Source: GCA-003244245 sp050699875 | GTDB lineage: Bacteria; Actinomycetota; Actinomycetes; Mycobacteriales; Pseudonocardiaceae | Direction of reading: 5' to 3' | Assembly: GCA_050699875.1 (NCBI GenBank) | Contig: JBOHFX010000146.1 | Coordinates: 1 to 64,000 of the forward strand | Length of the DNA stretch: 64,000 nucleotides | Shown here: in pieces, positions 50,888 through 59,840 of the stretch | Numbering within the stretch: the stretch's first letter is position 1 | How the letters are laid out: each line of letters opens with the position of its first letter | Notes under the pieces: model-generated | What the model saw: the letters and a program-made list of their open reading frames with translations, nothing else | Told to the model about the DNA's origin: nothing | Database searches by the model: none | Translations under genes and position numbers: made by a program

Positions 50888-52510
50888 GTGTCTCGGGTGG
50901 TGCTTCGCGTGGTTGCGGTGTGGTGCCCGGACTGGCCCGTAGTGGCCGGGGCGACCGCCGAGGGCTTGGCCGCGCAGGTTCCGGTGGCGGTGGTTGCCGT
51001 CAATCGGGTGGTTGCCTGCTCAGCGGCGGCCCGGGCGCAGGGGGTGCGCCGCGGGCAACGCCGCCGTGAGGCACAGGGCCGCTGCCCGGAGCTGGCCGTG
51101 CTCGCCGACGACCCGGACCGGGACGCCCGGGTATTCGAACCGGTGGTTGCCGCGATCGAGGCACTGGCACCCGGCGTGGAGGTGGTGCGTCCCGGACTGG
51201 TCGCGGTGCCGGTCCGCGGCCTGACCCGCTACTTCGGCAGCGAACCCGCGGTGGCCGAACGGATCGTCGATGTGGTCGCCACGCAGGCCGGAGTGGAATG
51301 CCAGATCGGCATCGCCGACGGCCTGTTCCCCGCGACCCTGGCCGCGCACCGGGGACTACTGGTGCCGCCGGGCGGTTCGGTCGGCTTTCTCGCTTCCCTG
51401 GGCATCGCGGAGCTGCACCAGCCTGCCGCTACCGGGGCTGATCGGGCCGCGCTGGTGGACCTGCTGCACCGGCTGGGCTTGCGCACCCTCGGCGCGTTCG
51501 CCGCCCTGCCTGTCGACGACGTCGCCTCCCGGTTCGGTGTTGACGGCGTGCGTGCGCACCGGCTCGCCAGAGGTCTCGACGAACGCCCGCTGGTCCGCCG
51601 TCACCCGCCGGTCGACCTCACCATCACCCGCCGGCTCGACCCCCCGGTGGACCGGGTCGACGCGGCGGCGTTCGCCTCCCGGGAACCCGCGGAGCAGTTG
51701 CACGCCGCACTGGCCTCCCGCGGCCTGGCCTGCGTCCGGCTCGGGGTCAGCGCCTGCACCGAGGCGGGCGAGGAGTTGCACCGGGTGTGGCGCTGCGCCG
51801 AGCCGTTGACCGCATCCGGCATCGCTGATCGGGTGCGCTGGCAGTTGGATGGCTGGTTGACCTCCCGCGGGCCCCGCCCGAGCAGTGTTGATGACTCGAC
51901 CCTGCAAGCAGGTCTCGGTGGTATCACGCTGCTGCAGCTGATTCCGGAGGAGGTGATCGGTGGGCAGGCCCTGCAGCACGGGCTGTGGGGGGAGTCGGGC
52001 GAAGACGACGAGCGGGCCAGCCGGGCACTGGTCCGGGTGCAGGGGATGCTCGGAGCCGAGGCAGTATTCACCGGAGTGCTCGGCGGCGGTCGGGATCCCA
52101 CCGATCGGGTTTGCCTGGTGCGCTGGGGAGACGACCCGACTCCGGCGCGCGATGCGGATCCTCCCTGGCCGGGCCGGCTGCCTGCGCCGGCCCCCTCTCG
52201 AGTGCCTCCCCGCTCGCTAGCTGCCGAGGTGCTGGACGATGCCGGGCGTGCCGTTGGGGTGAGCGGTCGCGGGAGGCTCACCGGTGCCCCGTACCGGATC
52301 GCGGTGGATGGGAGCCCGCCGCGCCGGGTGCTGACCTGGGCCGGGCCCTGGCCGGTCGAGGAACGTTGGTGGGAGCCCGGTGGGGGACGGCGCTGCGCGC
52401 GGCTGCAAGCGGTGCTCGACACGGACCCCGAAGGGCGCGCCGCCGAGCCGCTCGCGGTGCTGCTGGCCTGCGAGGCAGGCCGTTGGCGGGTCGAGGGGAT
52501 CTATGAGTAG
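50888..52510 (+). CDS. imuB: ImuB, inactive Y-family polymerase of the mutasome
   Basis: ImuB links DnaE2 to the sliding clamp in mutagenic bypass. The 540-residue protein starts VVAVWCPDWPVVAG (the catalytic acidic motif of Y-family polymerases is replaced, typical for ImuB) and has NRVVACSAAARAQGVRRGQRRREAQ, RPGLVAVPVRGLTRYFG and IGIADGLFPATLAA. The C-terminal part (about 350-540) is the ImuB-specific extension. GTG 50888 is chosen because the upstream ATG at 50864 overlaps the LexA box. dnaE2 lies 1 kb downstream, behind an inverted SDR gene. Confidence 0.93.
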   Translation: MSRVVLRVVAVWCPDWPVVAGATAEGLAAQVPVAVVAVNRVVACSAAARAQGVRRGQRRREAQGRCPELAVLADDPDRDARVFEPVVAAIEALAPGVEVVRPGLVAVPVRGLTRYFGSEPAVAERIVDVVATQAGVECQIGIADGLFPATLAAHRGLLVPPGGSVGFLASLGIAELHQPAATGADRAALVDLLHRLGLRTLGAFAALPVDDVASRFGVDGVRAHRLARGLDERPLVRRHPPVDLTITRRLDPPVDRVDAAAFASREPAEQLHAALASRGLACVRLGVSACTEAGEELHRVWRCAEPLTASGIADRVRWQLDGWLTSRGPRPSSVDDSTLQAGLGGITLLQLIPEEVIGGQALQHGLWGESGEDDERASRALVRVQGMLGAEAVFTGVLGGGRDPTDRVCLVRWGDDPTPARDADPPWPGRLPAPAPSRVPPRSLAAEVLDDAGRAVGVSGRGRLTGAPYRIAVDGSPPRRVLTWAGPWPVEERWWEPGGGRRCARLQAVLDTDPEGRAAEPLAVLLACEAGRWRVEGIYE

Positions 52511-52574
52511 CTCAGCCGGCCTCACCGGGAGACCGGCGAAGTGCTCGAGTCCAGGGCGAAGCCGGGATGGCGAT

Positions 52575-53270
52575 CTACACCTGGGGGCTCCTGGCGACGA
52601 TTCCGCTGCTCACGTACTGGCGGGTCGGGCCGACCGTTGCGGCATATTCCGGCAGCGTGGCAGACAGGTAGGCCGAGCCTGCGGCGAATAATCCGGTGCG
52701 AAACGCACCAGGCTCCACGATCAAAAAGCGGACACCGAAGTCGACCTCCTGGCTCAGTGTCTCCGTGAGACCCTCGAGCGCGAACTTGGTCGCGCAGTAT
52801 GCGCCGAAGCCAGGCGCGGTGATCTGACCACCGACGCTGGACATCTGCACGACGGCTCCGCCGCCTTGGCGGCGCATGTGCGGCAGGGCGGCCTTGGTCA
52901 GTGCTGCCGGTCCGAAGAAGTGCAGCTCGAACAGGTAGCGCAGCTCCTGATCGGTTGTCTCCTCTAGGGCGCCGACCTGGGTGCGGCCGGCGTTGTTGAC
53001 GAGTACGTCGATGCGACCGTGCCGGGCGACGACGTCATCGACAACCCGCGTGGCGTCCATGTCGGTGATGTCGAGGGCCAGGGCTTCGACCCGATCCGGA
53101 TACCCGGCGACCAACTCGTCCAAGGCCTGCGGGCGCCGGGCGGTGGCGACCACGGTGTGGCCACCGGCGAGTGCCGCGGTGGCGATGGCGCGCCCGAATC
53201 CGCTACTGGCACCGGTGATCAGCCAGATTTGCGGCGAAGCCGCCGGACCGTTGTCCGGTGCGCTGCTCAT
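52575..53270 (-). CDS. Short-chain dehydrogenase, C-terminally truncated
   Basis: The 231-residue SDR has TGASSGFGRAIA, VLVNNAGRTQVG, the catalytic QMSSVGGQI and YCATKFALEGL. Relatives of this subfamily run to about 275-290 residues; here the sequence ends in SGIVARSPQV shortly after VGPTRQYV, so the last 45-55 residues are lost. GGAGG precedes the ATG at 53270. It interrupts imuB and dnaE2 on the opposite strand, which suggests insertion. Confidence 0.85.
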   Translation of the reverse strand: MSSAPDNGPAASPQIWLITGASSGFGRAIATAALAGGHTVVATARRPQALDELVAGYPDRVEALALDITDMDATRVVDDVVARHGRIDVLVNNAGRTQVGALEETTDQELRYLFELHFFGPAALTKAALPHMRRQGGGAVVQMSSVGGQITAPGFGAYCATKFALEGLTETLSQEVDFGVRFLIVEPGAFRTGLFAAGSAYLSATLPEYAATVGPTRQYVSSGIVARSPQV

Positions 53271-53486
53271 GGTGTCTACCTCCATGGTGCTTCCTTAGCG
53301 AAGCGGGTGTTGGCCAGCGGGCGCACGGCCGTCGAGGACCTCGCCGGTGAAGCTGCCCTTGATGGCTTTGATGTCGGCTTAGCCACAGTACGGGCGGGAG
53401 TGCCCGCAGCGGTGTCCTCGCCAAGGGCCGCGAGTGTCTCTGATGCCCAGCCGGGCTGACGATGTTGAGCCGGAGATCTGCTAGTA

Positions 53487-53502
53487 TCGAACGTGTGTTC
53501 GG
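53487..53502. promoter_or_regulatory. LexA (SOS) box before dnaE2
   Basis: TCGAACGTGTGTTCGG has one mismatch to the palindrome and lies 83 bases before the dnaE2 start. The rest of the 53286-53584 gap holds no supported gene. Confidence 0.88.
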
Positions 53503-53584
53503 TAGAGTATTCGACGATCAGCCCGACGAGGTGTCCCTCTCCCCGCCGCCCGGCGTCGATCCGCCGCCTTTCTAGATCTACATC

Positions 53585-56500
53585 ATGGGCTGGAACAACC
53601 CGCCGGTGCGGTGGGCCGATCTGGAGCGGGCACTGTCCGGGAGACCCACCGGCTCCAGATCGGGGCATCGTGACGAGGAGCATCCCGGTGACGGTGGGGA
53701 CAGTCCGGCGTGGACACGTCACCGGGATCACTACGAGCCGCCGCCGCTGCGACCGCTGGCCCAAACCCGGCAGCGCATCCCCTACGCCGAACTGCACTGT
53801 CACTCCAACTTCAGCTTCCTGGACGGAGCCAGCCATCCCGAGGAGCTGGTCGAGGAGGCAGCCCGGTTAGGTCTGGACGCGATCGCGATCACCGACCACG
53901 ACGGGATGTACGGGGTGGTGCGCTTCGCCGAGGCGGCCCGCGAGCTGGGCGTCAAGACCGTATTCGGGGCGGAGCTGTCCCTTGGTCTCACCGCGCCTCA
54001 GAACGGGATCCCCGACCCGGAGGGGGAGCACCTGCTCGTGCTGGCTCGCGATCCCGAGGGTTATCGCAGGCTGTCCCGAGTGATCAGCGACGCCCAGATC
54101 GCCGGGAAGGAGAAGGGCAAGCCGGTCTACGACCTCGACGCAGTGGCAGCCGCCGCGGGTGGGCACTGGGTGGTGCTCACCGGTTGCCGCAAGGCAGCGG
54201 TGCGCCGGGCACTGGAGCGTGACGGCCCGGTTGCTGCGGCGGCGCAGCTACGCCGGCTGATCGAACTGTTCGGCTCCGACCACGTCGTCGTCGAGTTCAC
54301 CGCCAACGGCCTGGCCGACGACACCGAGCGCAACGACGCACTCGCCGCGCTGGCCGCAGCGCACGGGCTGGATACCGTCGCCACCACCGCCGCGCACTAC
54401 GCCACCCCGTCGCGGCACCGACTGGCCACCGCGCTGGCCGCGGTCCGGGCCCGGCGCAGCCTGGACGAAATGGATGGCTGGCTGCCGGCCGCGGCAACGG
54501 CGCATCTGCGCTCAGGGGCCGAGATGGCCGACCGGTTCGCCCGCTGGCCAGGGGCCGTCGAGCGGGCTGCCGCGCTGGGCCGGGAGTGCTCTTTCGACCT
54601 GCAGCTGGTGGCACCGGACCTGCCGCCGTTCGACGTCTCCGGCAGCTACACCGAGGCCAGCTGGCTGCGCGAGCTCACCTGGCTCGGCGCGGCCACCCGC
54701 TACGGCAGTTACGACGAGCGCCCCGGTGCCTACCACCAGATCGAGCACGAGCTGGCCGTCATCGAGGACAAGAACTTCCCCGGCTACTTCCTCATCGTCC
54801 ACGACATCGTGGCGTTCTGCCGGCGCGCCGACATCTTCTGCCAGGGTCGCGGCTCAGCGGCCAATTCCGCGGTCTGCTACGCGCTGGGTATCACCAGCGT
54901 CGACGCGGTGGCGATGGACCTGCTGTTCGAACGGTTCCTTGCCCCGGATCGGGACGGCTACCCCGACATCGACCTGGACATCGAGTCCGACCGCCGCGAG
55001 GAGGCCATCCAGTACGTCTACCAGAAGTATGGCCGTGACCGCGCTGCCCAGGTCGCCAACGTGATCACCTACCGGGCTCGCTCGGCGGTGCGGGACGTGG
55101 CCAAGGCGCTGGGCTACTCGACCGGCGCCCAGGACGCCTGGGGCAAGCAGATCGACCGCTGGGGACCACTGGGGAAGGCCGGAGCAGAGACCGACATTCC
55201 CGAACCGGTGCTGGTGCTGGCCGCCGAGCTGGAGGGATTCCCGCGGCACCTGGGCATCCACTCCGGTGGCATGGTGATCTGTTCCCGTCCCGTCGCCGAG
55301 GTCTGCCCGGTGGAGTGGGCACGGATGGACAACCGGTCGGTGGTGCAGTGGGACAAGGATGACTGCGCGGCGGCCGGTCTGGTCAAGTTCGATCTGCTGG
55401 GGCTCGGGATGCTCTCCGCGCTGCATTACGCGGTCGATCTGGTGGCCCGCCACCACCGGCACCGGGTGCAGCTGTCGGATCTGCAGCCAACCGACCCGGC
55501 CGTGTACGCGATGCTGGCACGGGCCGATTCGGTCGGGGTGTTCCAGGTGGAGTCCCGCGCGCAGATGGCCACCCTGCCCCGGCTCAAACCGCGCTGCTTC
55601 TACGACCTGGTGGTCGAGGTGGCGCTGATCCGCCCCGGCCCAATCCAGGGCGGCTCGGTGCATCCCTACATCCGGCGCCGCAACGGCCAGGAGGCCTGGG
55701 ATTACGACCACCCGCTGCTGGCCAACGCGCTGCGCAAGACGCTGGGGGTGCCGCTGTTCCAGGAGCAACTGATGCAGATGGCCATCGACGTCGCCGACTT
55801 CTCCGCCGCCGAGGCCGACGAGCTGCGCCGCGCGATGGGCGCCAAACGGTCCACCGAGCGGATGGAACGGCTCCGTGGGCGGCTGTTCGACGGGATGGCC
55901 CGTCATGGCATCACGGGGGAGCTTGCCGAGAAGATCTATGCCAAGCTGCTGGCCTTCGCCAACTTCGGCTTCCCAGAGAGCCACTCGATCAGCTTCGCCG
56001 CACTGGTCTACTACAGCGCCTGGTTCAAGCACTACTACCCGGCGGCGTTCTGCGCCGCCCTGCTACAAGCCCAGCCGATGGGCTTCTACTCCCCGCAATC
56101 GTTGATCGCCGACGCTCGACGCCACGGCGTCACCGTCCGCGGTCCCGAAATCAATACCAGCGGGGTGCACGCCGGGCTGGAACCAGCTGCGGAGGGCGCG
56201 CCGGAGCAGGCGGTGCGGCTGGGACTGGCCATGGTGCGCACGGTGGGCCAGCCGCTGGCCACCCGGCTGGTCGCCGAGCGGAAGGCGCATGGCCGCTACC
56301 GCAGCATCACCGACGTCGCGCACCGGGTGGGGCTGACTACCGCCCAGGCCGAGGCGCTGGCCACCGGTGGGGCCTTCGACGAGCTTTCCCCACAACGCCG
56401 GCAGGCGCTGTGGTCGGCCGGAGCGGTGGCCGCGCAGCGACCCGACCGGCTGCCCGGCATCGCGGTAGGCGTCGCCGCCCCACCACTGCCCGGGATGAGC

Positions 56501-56908
56501 GCGCTGGAACTCGCCGCGGCCGACGTCTGGGCCACCGGGGTGTCTCCAGACAGCTTTCCCACCCAGTTCCTCCGGGCTGATCTGGCCAAGCTGGGCGTGG
56601 TGCCCGCTGCCGAACTGCGGGAAAGGGAGGACGGGCAACGGGTGCTGGTCGCCGGTGCGGTGACCCACCGGCAGCGCCCCGCCACCGCGGGCGGGGTCAC
56701 CTTCCTCAACCTGGAGGACGAGACCGGCATGGTGAACGTGATCTGCTCACCGGGTTTCTGGGTCCGGTACCGCACCATCGTGCGAGCCTGCCCGGCACTA
56801 CTGCTGCGCGGCCGGCTGCAGATCGCCGAGGGCGTGATCAACGTGCTGGCCGAGCACGCCGCACCCCTGGACATGCGAGTGCGCTCACACTCTCGCAACT
56901 TCCGCTGA
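53585..56908 (+). CDS. dnaE2: Error-prone DNA polymerase DnaE2
   Basis: DnaE2 is the C-family polymerase of the ImuA'/ImuB mutasome. The 1107-residue protein starts MGWNNPPVRWADLERALSGRP, like mycobacterial DnaE2. It has a PHP domain with the HxH start (AELHCHSNFSFLDGASHPEE, TDHDGMYG), polymerase motifs (CQGRGSAANSAVCYALG, PDIDLDIESDRREEAIQY, GIHSGGMV, PIQGGSVHPYIRRRNG) and a C-terminal OB-fold (VTFLNLEDETGMVNV). No beta-clamp motif search was made. Sits behind a LexA box. Confidence 0.97.
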   Translation: MGWNNPPVRWADLERALSGRPTGSRSGHRDEEHPGDGGDSPAWTRHRDHYEPPPLRPLAQTRQRIPYAELHCHSNFSFLDGASHPEELVEEAARLGLDAIAITDHDGMYGVVRFAEAARELGVKTVFGAELSLGLTAPQNGIPDPEGEHLLVLARDPEGYRRLSRVISDAQIAGKEKGKPVYDLDAVAAAAGGHWVVLTGCRKAAVRRALERDGPVAAAAQLRRLIELFGSDHVVVEFTANGLADDTERNDALAALAAAHGLDTVATTAAHYATPSRHRLATALAAVRARRSLDEMDGWLPAAATAHLRSGAEMADRFARWPGAVERAAALGRECSFDLQLVAPDLPPFDVSGSYTEASWLRELTWLGAATRYGSYDERPGAYHQIEHELAVIEDKNFPGYFLIVHDIVAFCRRADIFCQGRGSAANSAVCYALGITSVDAVAMDLLFERFLAPDRDGYPDIDLDIESDRREEAIQYVYQKYGRDRAAQVANVITYRARSAVRDVAKALGYSTGAQDAWGKQIDRWGPLGKAGAETDIPEPVLVLAAELEGFPRHLGIHSGGMVICSRPVAEVCPVEWARMDNRSVVQWDKDDCAAAGLVKFDLLGLGMLSALHYAVDLVARHHRHRVQLSDLQPTDPAVYAMLARADSVGVFQVESRAQMATLPRLKPRCFYDLVVEVALIRPGPIQGGSVHPYIRRRNGQEAWDYDHPLLANALRKTLGVPLFQEQLMQMAIDVADFSAAEADELRRAMGAKRSTERMERLRGRLFDGMARHGITGELAEKIYAKLLAFANFGFPESHSISFAALVYYSAWFKHYYPAAFCAALLQAQPMGFYSPQSLIADARRHGVTVRGPEINTSGVHAGLEPAAEGAPEQAVRLGLAMVRTVGQPLATRLVAERKAHGRYRSITDVAHRVGLTTAQAEALATGGAFDELSPQRRQALWSAGAVAAQRPDRLPGIAVGVAAPPLPGMSALELAAADVWATGVSPDSFPTQFLRADLAKLGVVPAAELREREDGQRVLVAGAVTHRQRPATAGGVTFLNLEDETGMVNVICSPGFWVRYRTIVRACPALLLRGRLQIAEGVINVLAEHAAPLDMRVRSHSRNFR

Positions 56909-57047
56909 GCATCGAGCTGGGCCGCCCCGGCGTGGAGCTTGATCACGGGTTATGTGCATTCCGCGACAGGATTTGTCGCTCATCGCACACAAGCCGCGAT
57001 CATGTCGGGAAAGCGGACCGTTGGGGCAACTCTGAAAAGGTGAGGGC

Positions 57048-57674
57048 ATGCCTGAGACCGTCGAGGGGGATTTCACGAGCGCTGACTTCACCGATGCGGT
57101 GTTCGCCGACCAGGAGTGGGAGGGGCGTTGCTTCGTCGGCTGCCGGTTCACCGACGCCGACCTGCGCGGGCTGCGCACCCGCAACTGCCGGTTTACCAAC
57201 TGCGACTTCACCCGCGCCGACCTCGGCGCCTCCGAACACCGCGCGACCGCCTTCCATACCTGCACCTTCCAGCGTACGACGCTGTCCGGCTCGGCGCTGG
57301 AGCGCTGCTCCCTGCTGGGCAGCACGGTCAGCGACTGCCGGTTGCGGCCGTGGACGCTGCGCGAGGTCGACCTGCGCCTCACCGCGCTGGGTCACGCCGA
57401 TCTGCGGGAGGTCGTGCTCGCCGGGTTGCGGCTGGCCGAGGCGAACCTGGCGCAGGCAGACCTGCGCGGTGCCGACCTCTCCGGAGCCGACTTGACGGGG
57501 GCACGGCTGCTCAACGCTCGACTGGAGGGCGCTGACCTGCGCGGGGCCCGGTTGGACGCCGATGCACTGGTGCAGGCGCGGTTGTCCGGGGCGCGGATCG
57601 ATGTGGACACTGCGATCCGCTTCGCCGAAGCCAACGGGTTGCGGGTGGACTTCGGCTCACACCCGGGGTCGTGA
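57048..57674 (+). CDS. Pentapeptide repeat protein
   Basis: The 208-residue protein is built from A(D/N)LXX repeats: FTDADLRGLRTRNC, TNCDFTRADLG, LREVDLRLTALGHADLREV, and ANLAQADLRGADLSGADLTGARLLNARLEGADLRGARLD. It should fold as a right-handed quadrilateral helix. Some relatives protect DNA gyrase (MfpA/Qnr), but no such role can be inferred from sequence alone. AAAAGGTGAGGG precedes the ATG. Its stop overlaps the next gene's GTG (GTGA). Confidence 0.9.
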   Translation: MPETVEGDFTSADFTDAVFADQEWEGRCFVGCRFTDADLRGLRTRNCRFTNCDFTRADLGASEHRATAFHTCTFQRTTLSGSALERCSLLGSTVSDCRLRPWTLREVDLRLTALGHADLREVVLAGLRLAEANLAQADLRGADLSGADLTGARLLNARLEGADLRGARLDADALVQARLSGARIDVDTAIRFAEANGLRVDFGSHPGS

Positions 57675-58651
57675 CACCACCGACCCGGCGTGGGCGCTCA
57701 ATAGGAACCGCGGTGAGCGTCGGGCTCGGGGTGGCGGTGGCCGTCCAGACCCGGATCAATGGTGAGTTGGGCCAGCGGATCGACGACGGGGTAGTCGCTG
57801 CCCTGCTGTCCAATACCGGCGGCCTGCTCCTGCTGGCGGTGCTGGCCGCGATGCTGCCCGGAATGCGCCGCGGACTGGGCCGGGTCGCTGCCGCGGTCCG
57901 GGGCCGCCGGTTGCGGCCCTACCAGCTGCTCGGCGGGGTCTGTGGGGCGTTCCTGGTGGCCACTCAGGGGCTCACCGTTGCGGCCATCGGCGTGGCGGTC
58001 TTCACCGTCGCGGTGGTGGCCGGGCAGACCGCCAGCGGGCTGCTGGTGGACCGGGCCGGCGTGGGGCCGGGCGGGCCACTGGCGGTCAGCGTGCGCCGCG
58101 TCGCCGCTGCGATCCTGGCGTTGGCGGCCGTGGTGTTGGCGATATCCGACCGGCTCGATGCGTCGCCCTCCCTGTGGTTGGTCATGGCGCCCGCGCTGGC
58201 CGGAGTGGGTATCGCCTGGCAGCAGGCGGTGAACGGACTGGTCGCCAGGGCCGCCCGCGACGACGGGCCGCCGTTGGCCGGGATGCTGCCGGCCGCGTTG
58301 GTCAACTTCTGGTTTGGCACCGTTGCGCTGGTGCTCGTCGCGGCAGCGGAGGTCGCGATTCGCGGGCTGCCACAACCGCTGCCCACGCAGCCGTGGCTTT
58401 TCGTCGGTGGTGCGCTGGGTGCGCTGGTCGCCGCTGCCGCTGCCGCGATCGTCCCGATCACCGGGGTGCTCCTGCTGGGATTGGGAACCGTGGCCGGTCA
58501 ACTCGTCGGAGCGCTACTGCTTGACCTGTTCCTGCCGACCGGAGACAACCAGCTCACCGCCACCACCCTGGTCGGCACCGCCTTGACCTTGGTGGCGGTC
58601 ACGATGATCGCCCTGCCAGATAGCCGTCGGGTCAGGCGCCGTCGAGGGTGA
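57671..58651 (+). CDS. YdcZ/DUF606-type membrane transporter, two-repeat fusion
   Basis: The 326-residue protein has about ten membrane helices arranged as two similar halves (TAVSVGLGVAVAVQTRINGELGQ versus the second half GVGIAWQQAVNGLVAR; SNTGGLLLLAVLAAM versus VNFWFGTVALVLVAA). This fits DMT_YdcZ (PF04657), in which the repeat is usually one per protein. The substrate is unknown. GTG start overlaps the pentapeptide gene by four bases and its stop precedes folD closely. Confidence 0.85.
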   Translation: MTPPTRRGRSIGTAVSVGLGVAVAVQTRINGELGQRIDDGVVAALLSNTGGLLLLAVLAAMLPGMRRGLGRVAAAVRGRRLRPYQLLGGVCGAFLVATQGLTVAAIGVAVFTVAVVAGQTASGLLVDRAGVGPGGPLAVSVRRVAAAILALAAVVLAISDRLDASPSLWLVMAPALAGVGIAWQQAVNGLVARAARDDGPPLAGMLPAALVNFWFGTVALVLVAAAEVAIRGLPQPLPTQPWLFVGGALGALVAAAAAAIVPITGVLLLGLGTVAGQLVGALLLDLFLPTGDNQLTATTLVGTALTLVAVTMIALPDSRRVRRRRG

Positions 58652-58674
58652 GTACCGGTGCAAGGATGTCTCTC

Positions 58675-59529
58675 GTGAGCGCGACGTTGCTGGACGGCAA
58701 GAAGACCAGAGAAGAGATCTTCGCCGATCTCAAGAAGCGGGTGGCCGCGTTGCGCAGTGCCGGAGTGACTCCCGGGCTGGGCACCGTCATCGTCGGCGAC
58801 GATCCCGGCTCGCACGCCTACGTGCGGGGTAAGCACAGCGATTGCGTCAAGGTCGGTATCGCGTCTATCCGTTACGACCTGCCCGCGACCACCACTCAGG
58901 ACGAGCTGTTCGCGGTGATCGAGGAGCTGAACGCTGACCCCGCCTGCACCGGCTACCTGGTGCAGCTGCCGTTGCCGAGCGGGTTGGACACCGGTGCCGT
59001 GCTGGCCCGGGTCGACCCGGCCAAGGACGCCGATGGCCTGCACCCGGTGAACCTGGGCCTTCTCGTGCTGGGTGGATCGGGACCGCTGCCCTGCACCCCC
59101 CGCGGGATCGTGGAGTTGCTGCGCCGTTACGACGTGCCGCTGGCCGGTGCAGCCGTCACCATCGTGGGCCGCGGCATCACCGTCGGCCGCCCGTTGGGGT
59201 TGTTGCTGACCCGGCGCAGCGAGAACGCCACGGTCACGCTGTGCCACACCGGTACCCGCGACCTGGCGGCCGAGGTGTCCCGCGCCGACATCGTGGTGGT
59301 TGCGGCTGGGCGACCGGGGCTGATCACACCCGAGATGGTCAAGCCAGGTGCCGCGGTGGTCGACGTCGGGATCAGCCGCACGTCCGCCGGGCTGACCGGC
59401 GACGTCGACCCGGCGGTGGCCGAGGTTGCCGGGTACCTGGCGCCGGTTCCGGGTGGAGTGGGCCCGATGACCAGGGCGATGCTGCTCGCCAACGTCGTCG
59501 AGGCAGCCGAGCTGATGGGCCCGACGTGA
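58675..59529 (+). CDS. folD: Methylenetetrahydrofolate dehydrogenase/cyclohydrolase
   Basis: FolD interconverts 5,10-methylene-, methenyl- and 10-formyl-tetrahydrofolate, the formyl donor for PurN and PurH in this window. The 284-residue protein has LGTVIVGDDPGSHAYVRGKHSDC with the catalytic Lys, GYLVQLPLPSGLD, VDPAKDADGLHPVNLG and VGRGITVGRPLGLLLTRR. Starts at GTG 58675 (best spacing from AAGGA) are preferred to ATG 58666 or GTG 58648. Confidence 0.95.
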   Translation: MSATLLDGKKTREEIFADLKKRVAALRSAGVTPGLGTVIVGDDPGSHAYVRGKHSDCVKVGIASIRYDLPATTTQDELFAVIEELNADPACTGYLVQLPLPSGLDTGAVLARVDPAKDADGLHPVNLGLLVLGGSGPLPCTPRGIVELLRRYDVPLAGAAVTIVGRGITVGRPLGLLLTRRSENATVTLCHTGTRDLAAEVSRADIVVVAAGRPGLITPEMVKPGAAVVDVGISRTSAGLTGDVDPAVAEVAGYLAPVPGGVGPMTRAMLLANVVEAAELMGPT

Positions 59530-59813
59530 CCAGGCGGACCAGCCTGCGGCCACAGCTGACGTTCGGCCTGGTAATGGCTGTGGTGACGGTGGGCATGGTT
59601 CGCATCGCGCAGTACCACTGGCGGGAGGGCACGGTGATCATCGGCGGCGCGCTGCTGCTGGCCGCAGTTTTGCGGGCCGTCCTGCCACCCGAGCGGACCG
59701 GGCTGCTCGGGATCCGCCGGCGCGCCCTGGACGTGCTCACCTACGGTGGTTTCGGGGTGCTGATGCTGGCCGTGGCGCTGACCATCACCGGGGGACCACT
59801 GGCCGACAGCTGA
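59526..59813 (+). CDS. DUF3017 membrane protein
   Basis: The 95-residue protein has three membrane helices (about 10-28, 35-52 and 70-88) and a short arginine-rich N-terminus. It fits DUF3017, which is typically encoded after folD in actinobacteria (from recall). The GTG overlaps the folD stop. Confidence 0.85.
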   Translation: MTRRTSLRPQLTFGLVMAVVTVGMVRIAQYHWREGTVIIGGALLLAAVLRAVLPPERTGLLGIRRRALDVLTYGGFGVLMLAVALTITGGPLADS

Positions 59814-59840
59814 GCCGGGTGTGCTTGATAGCCTCCCGAA

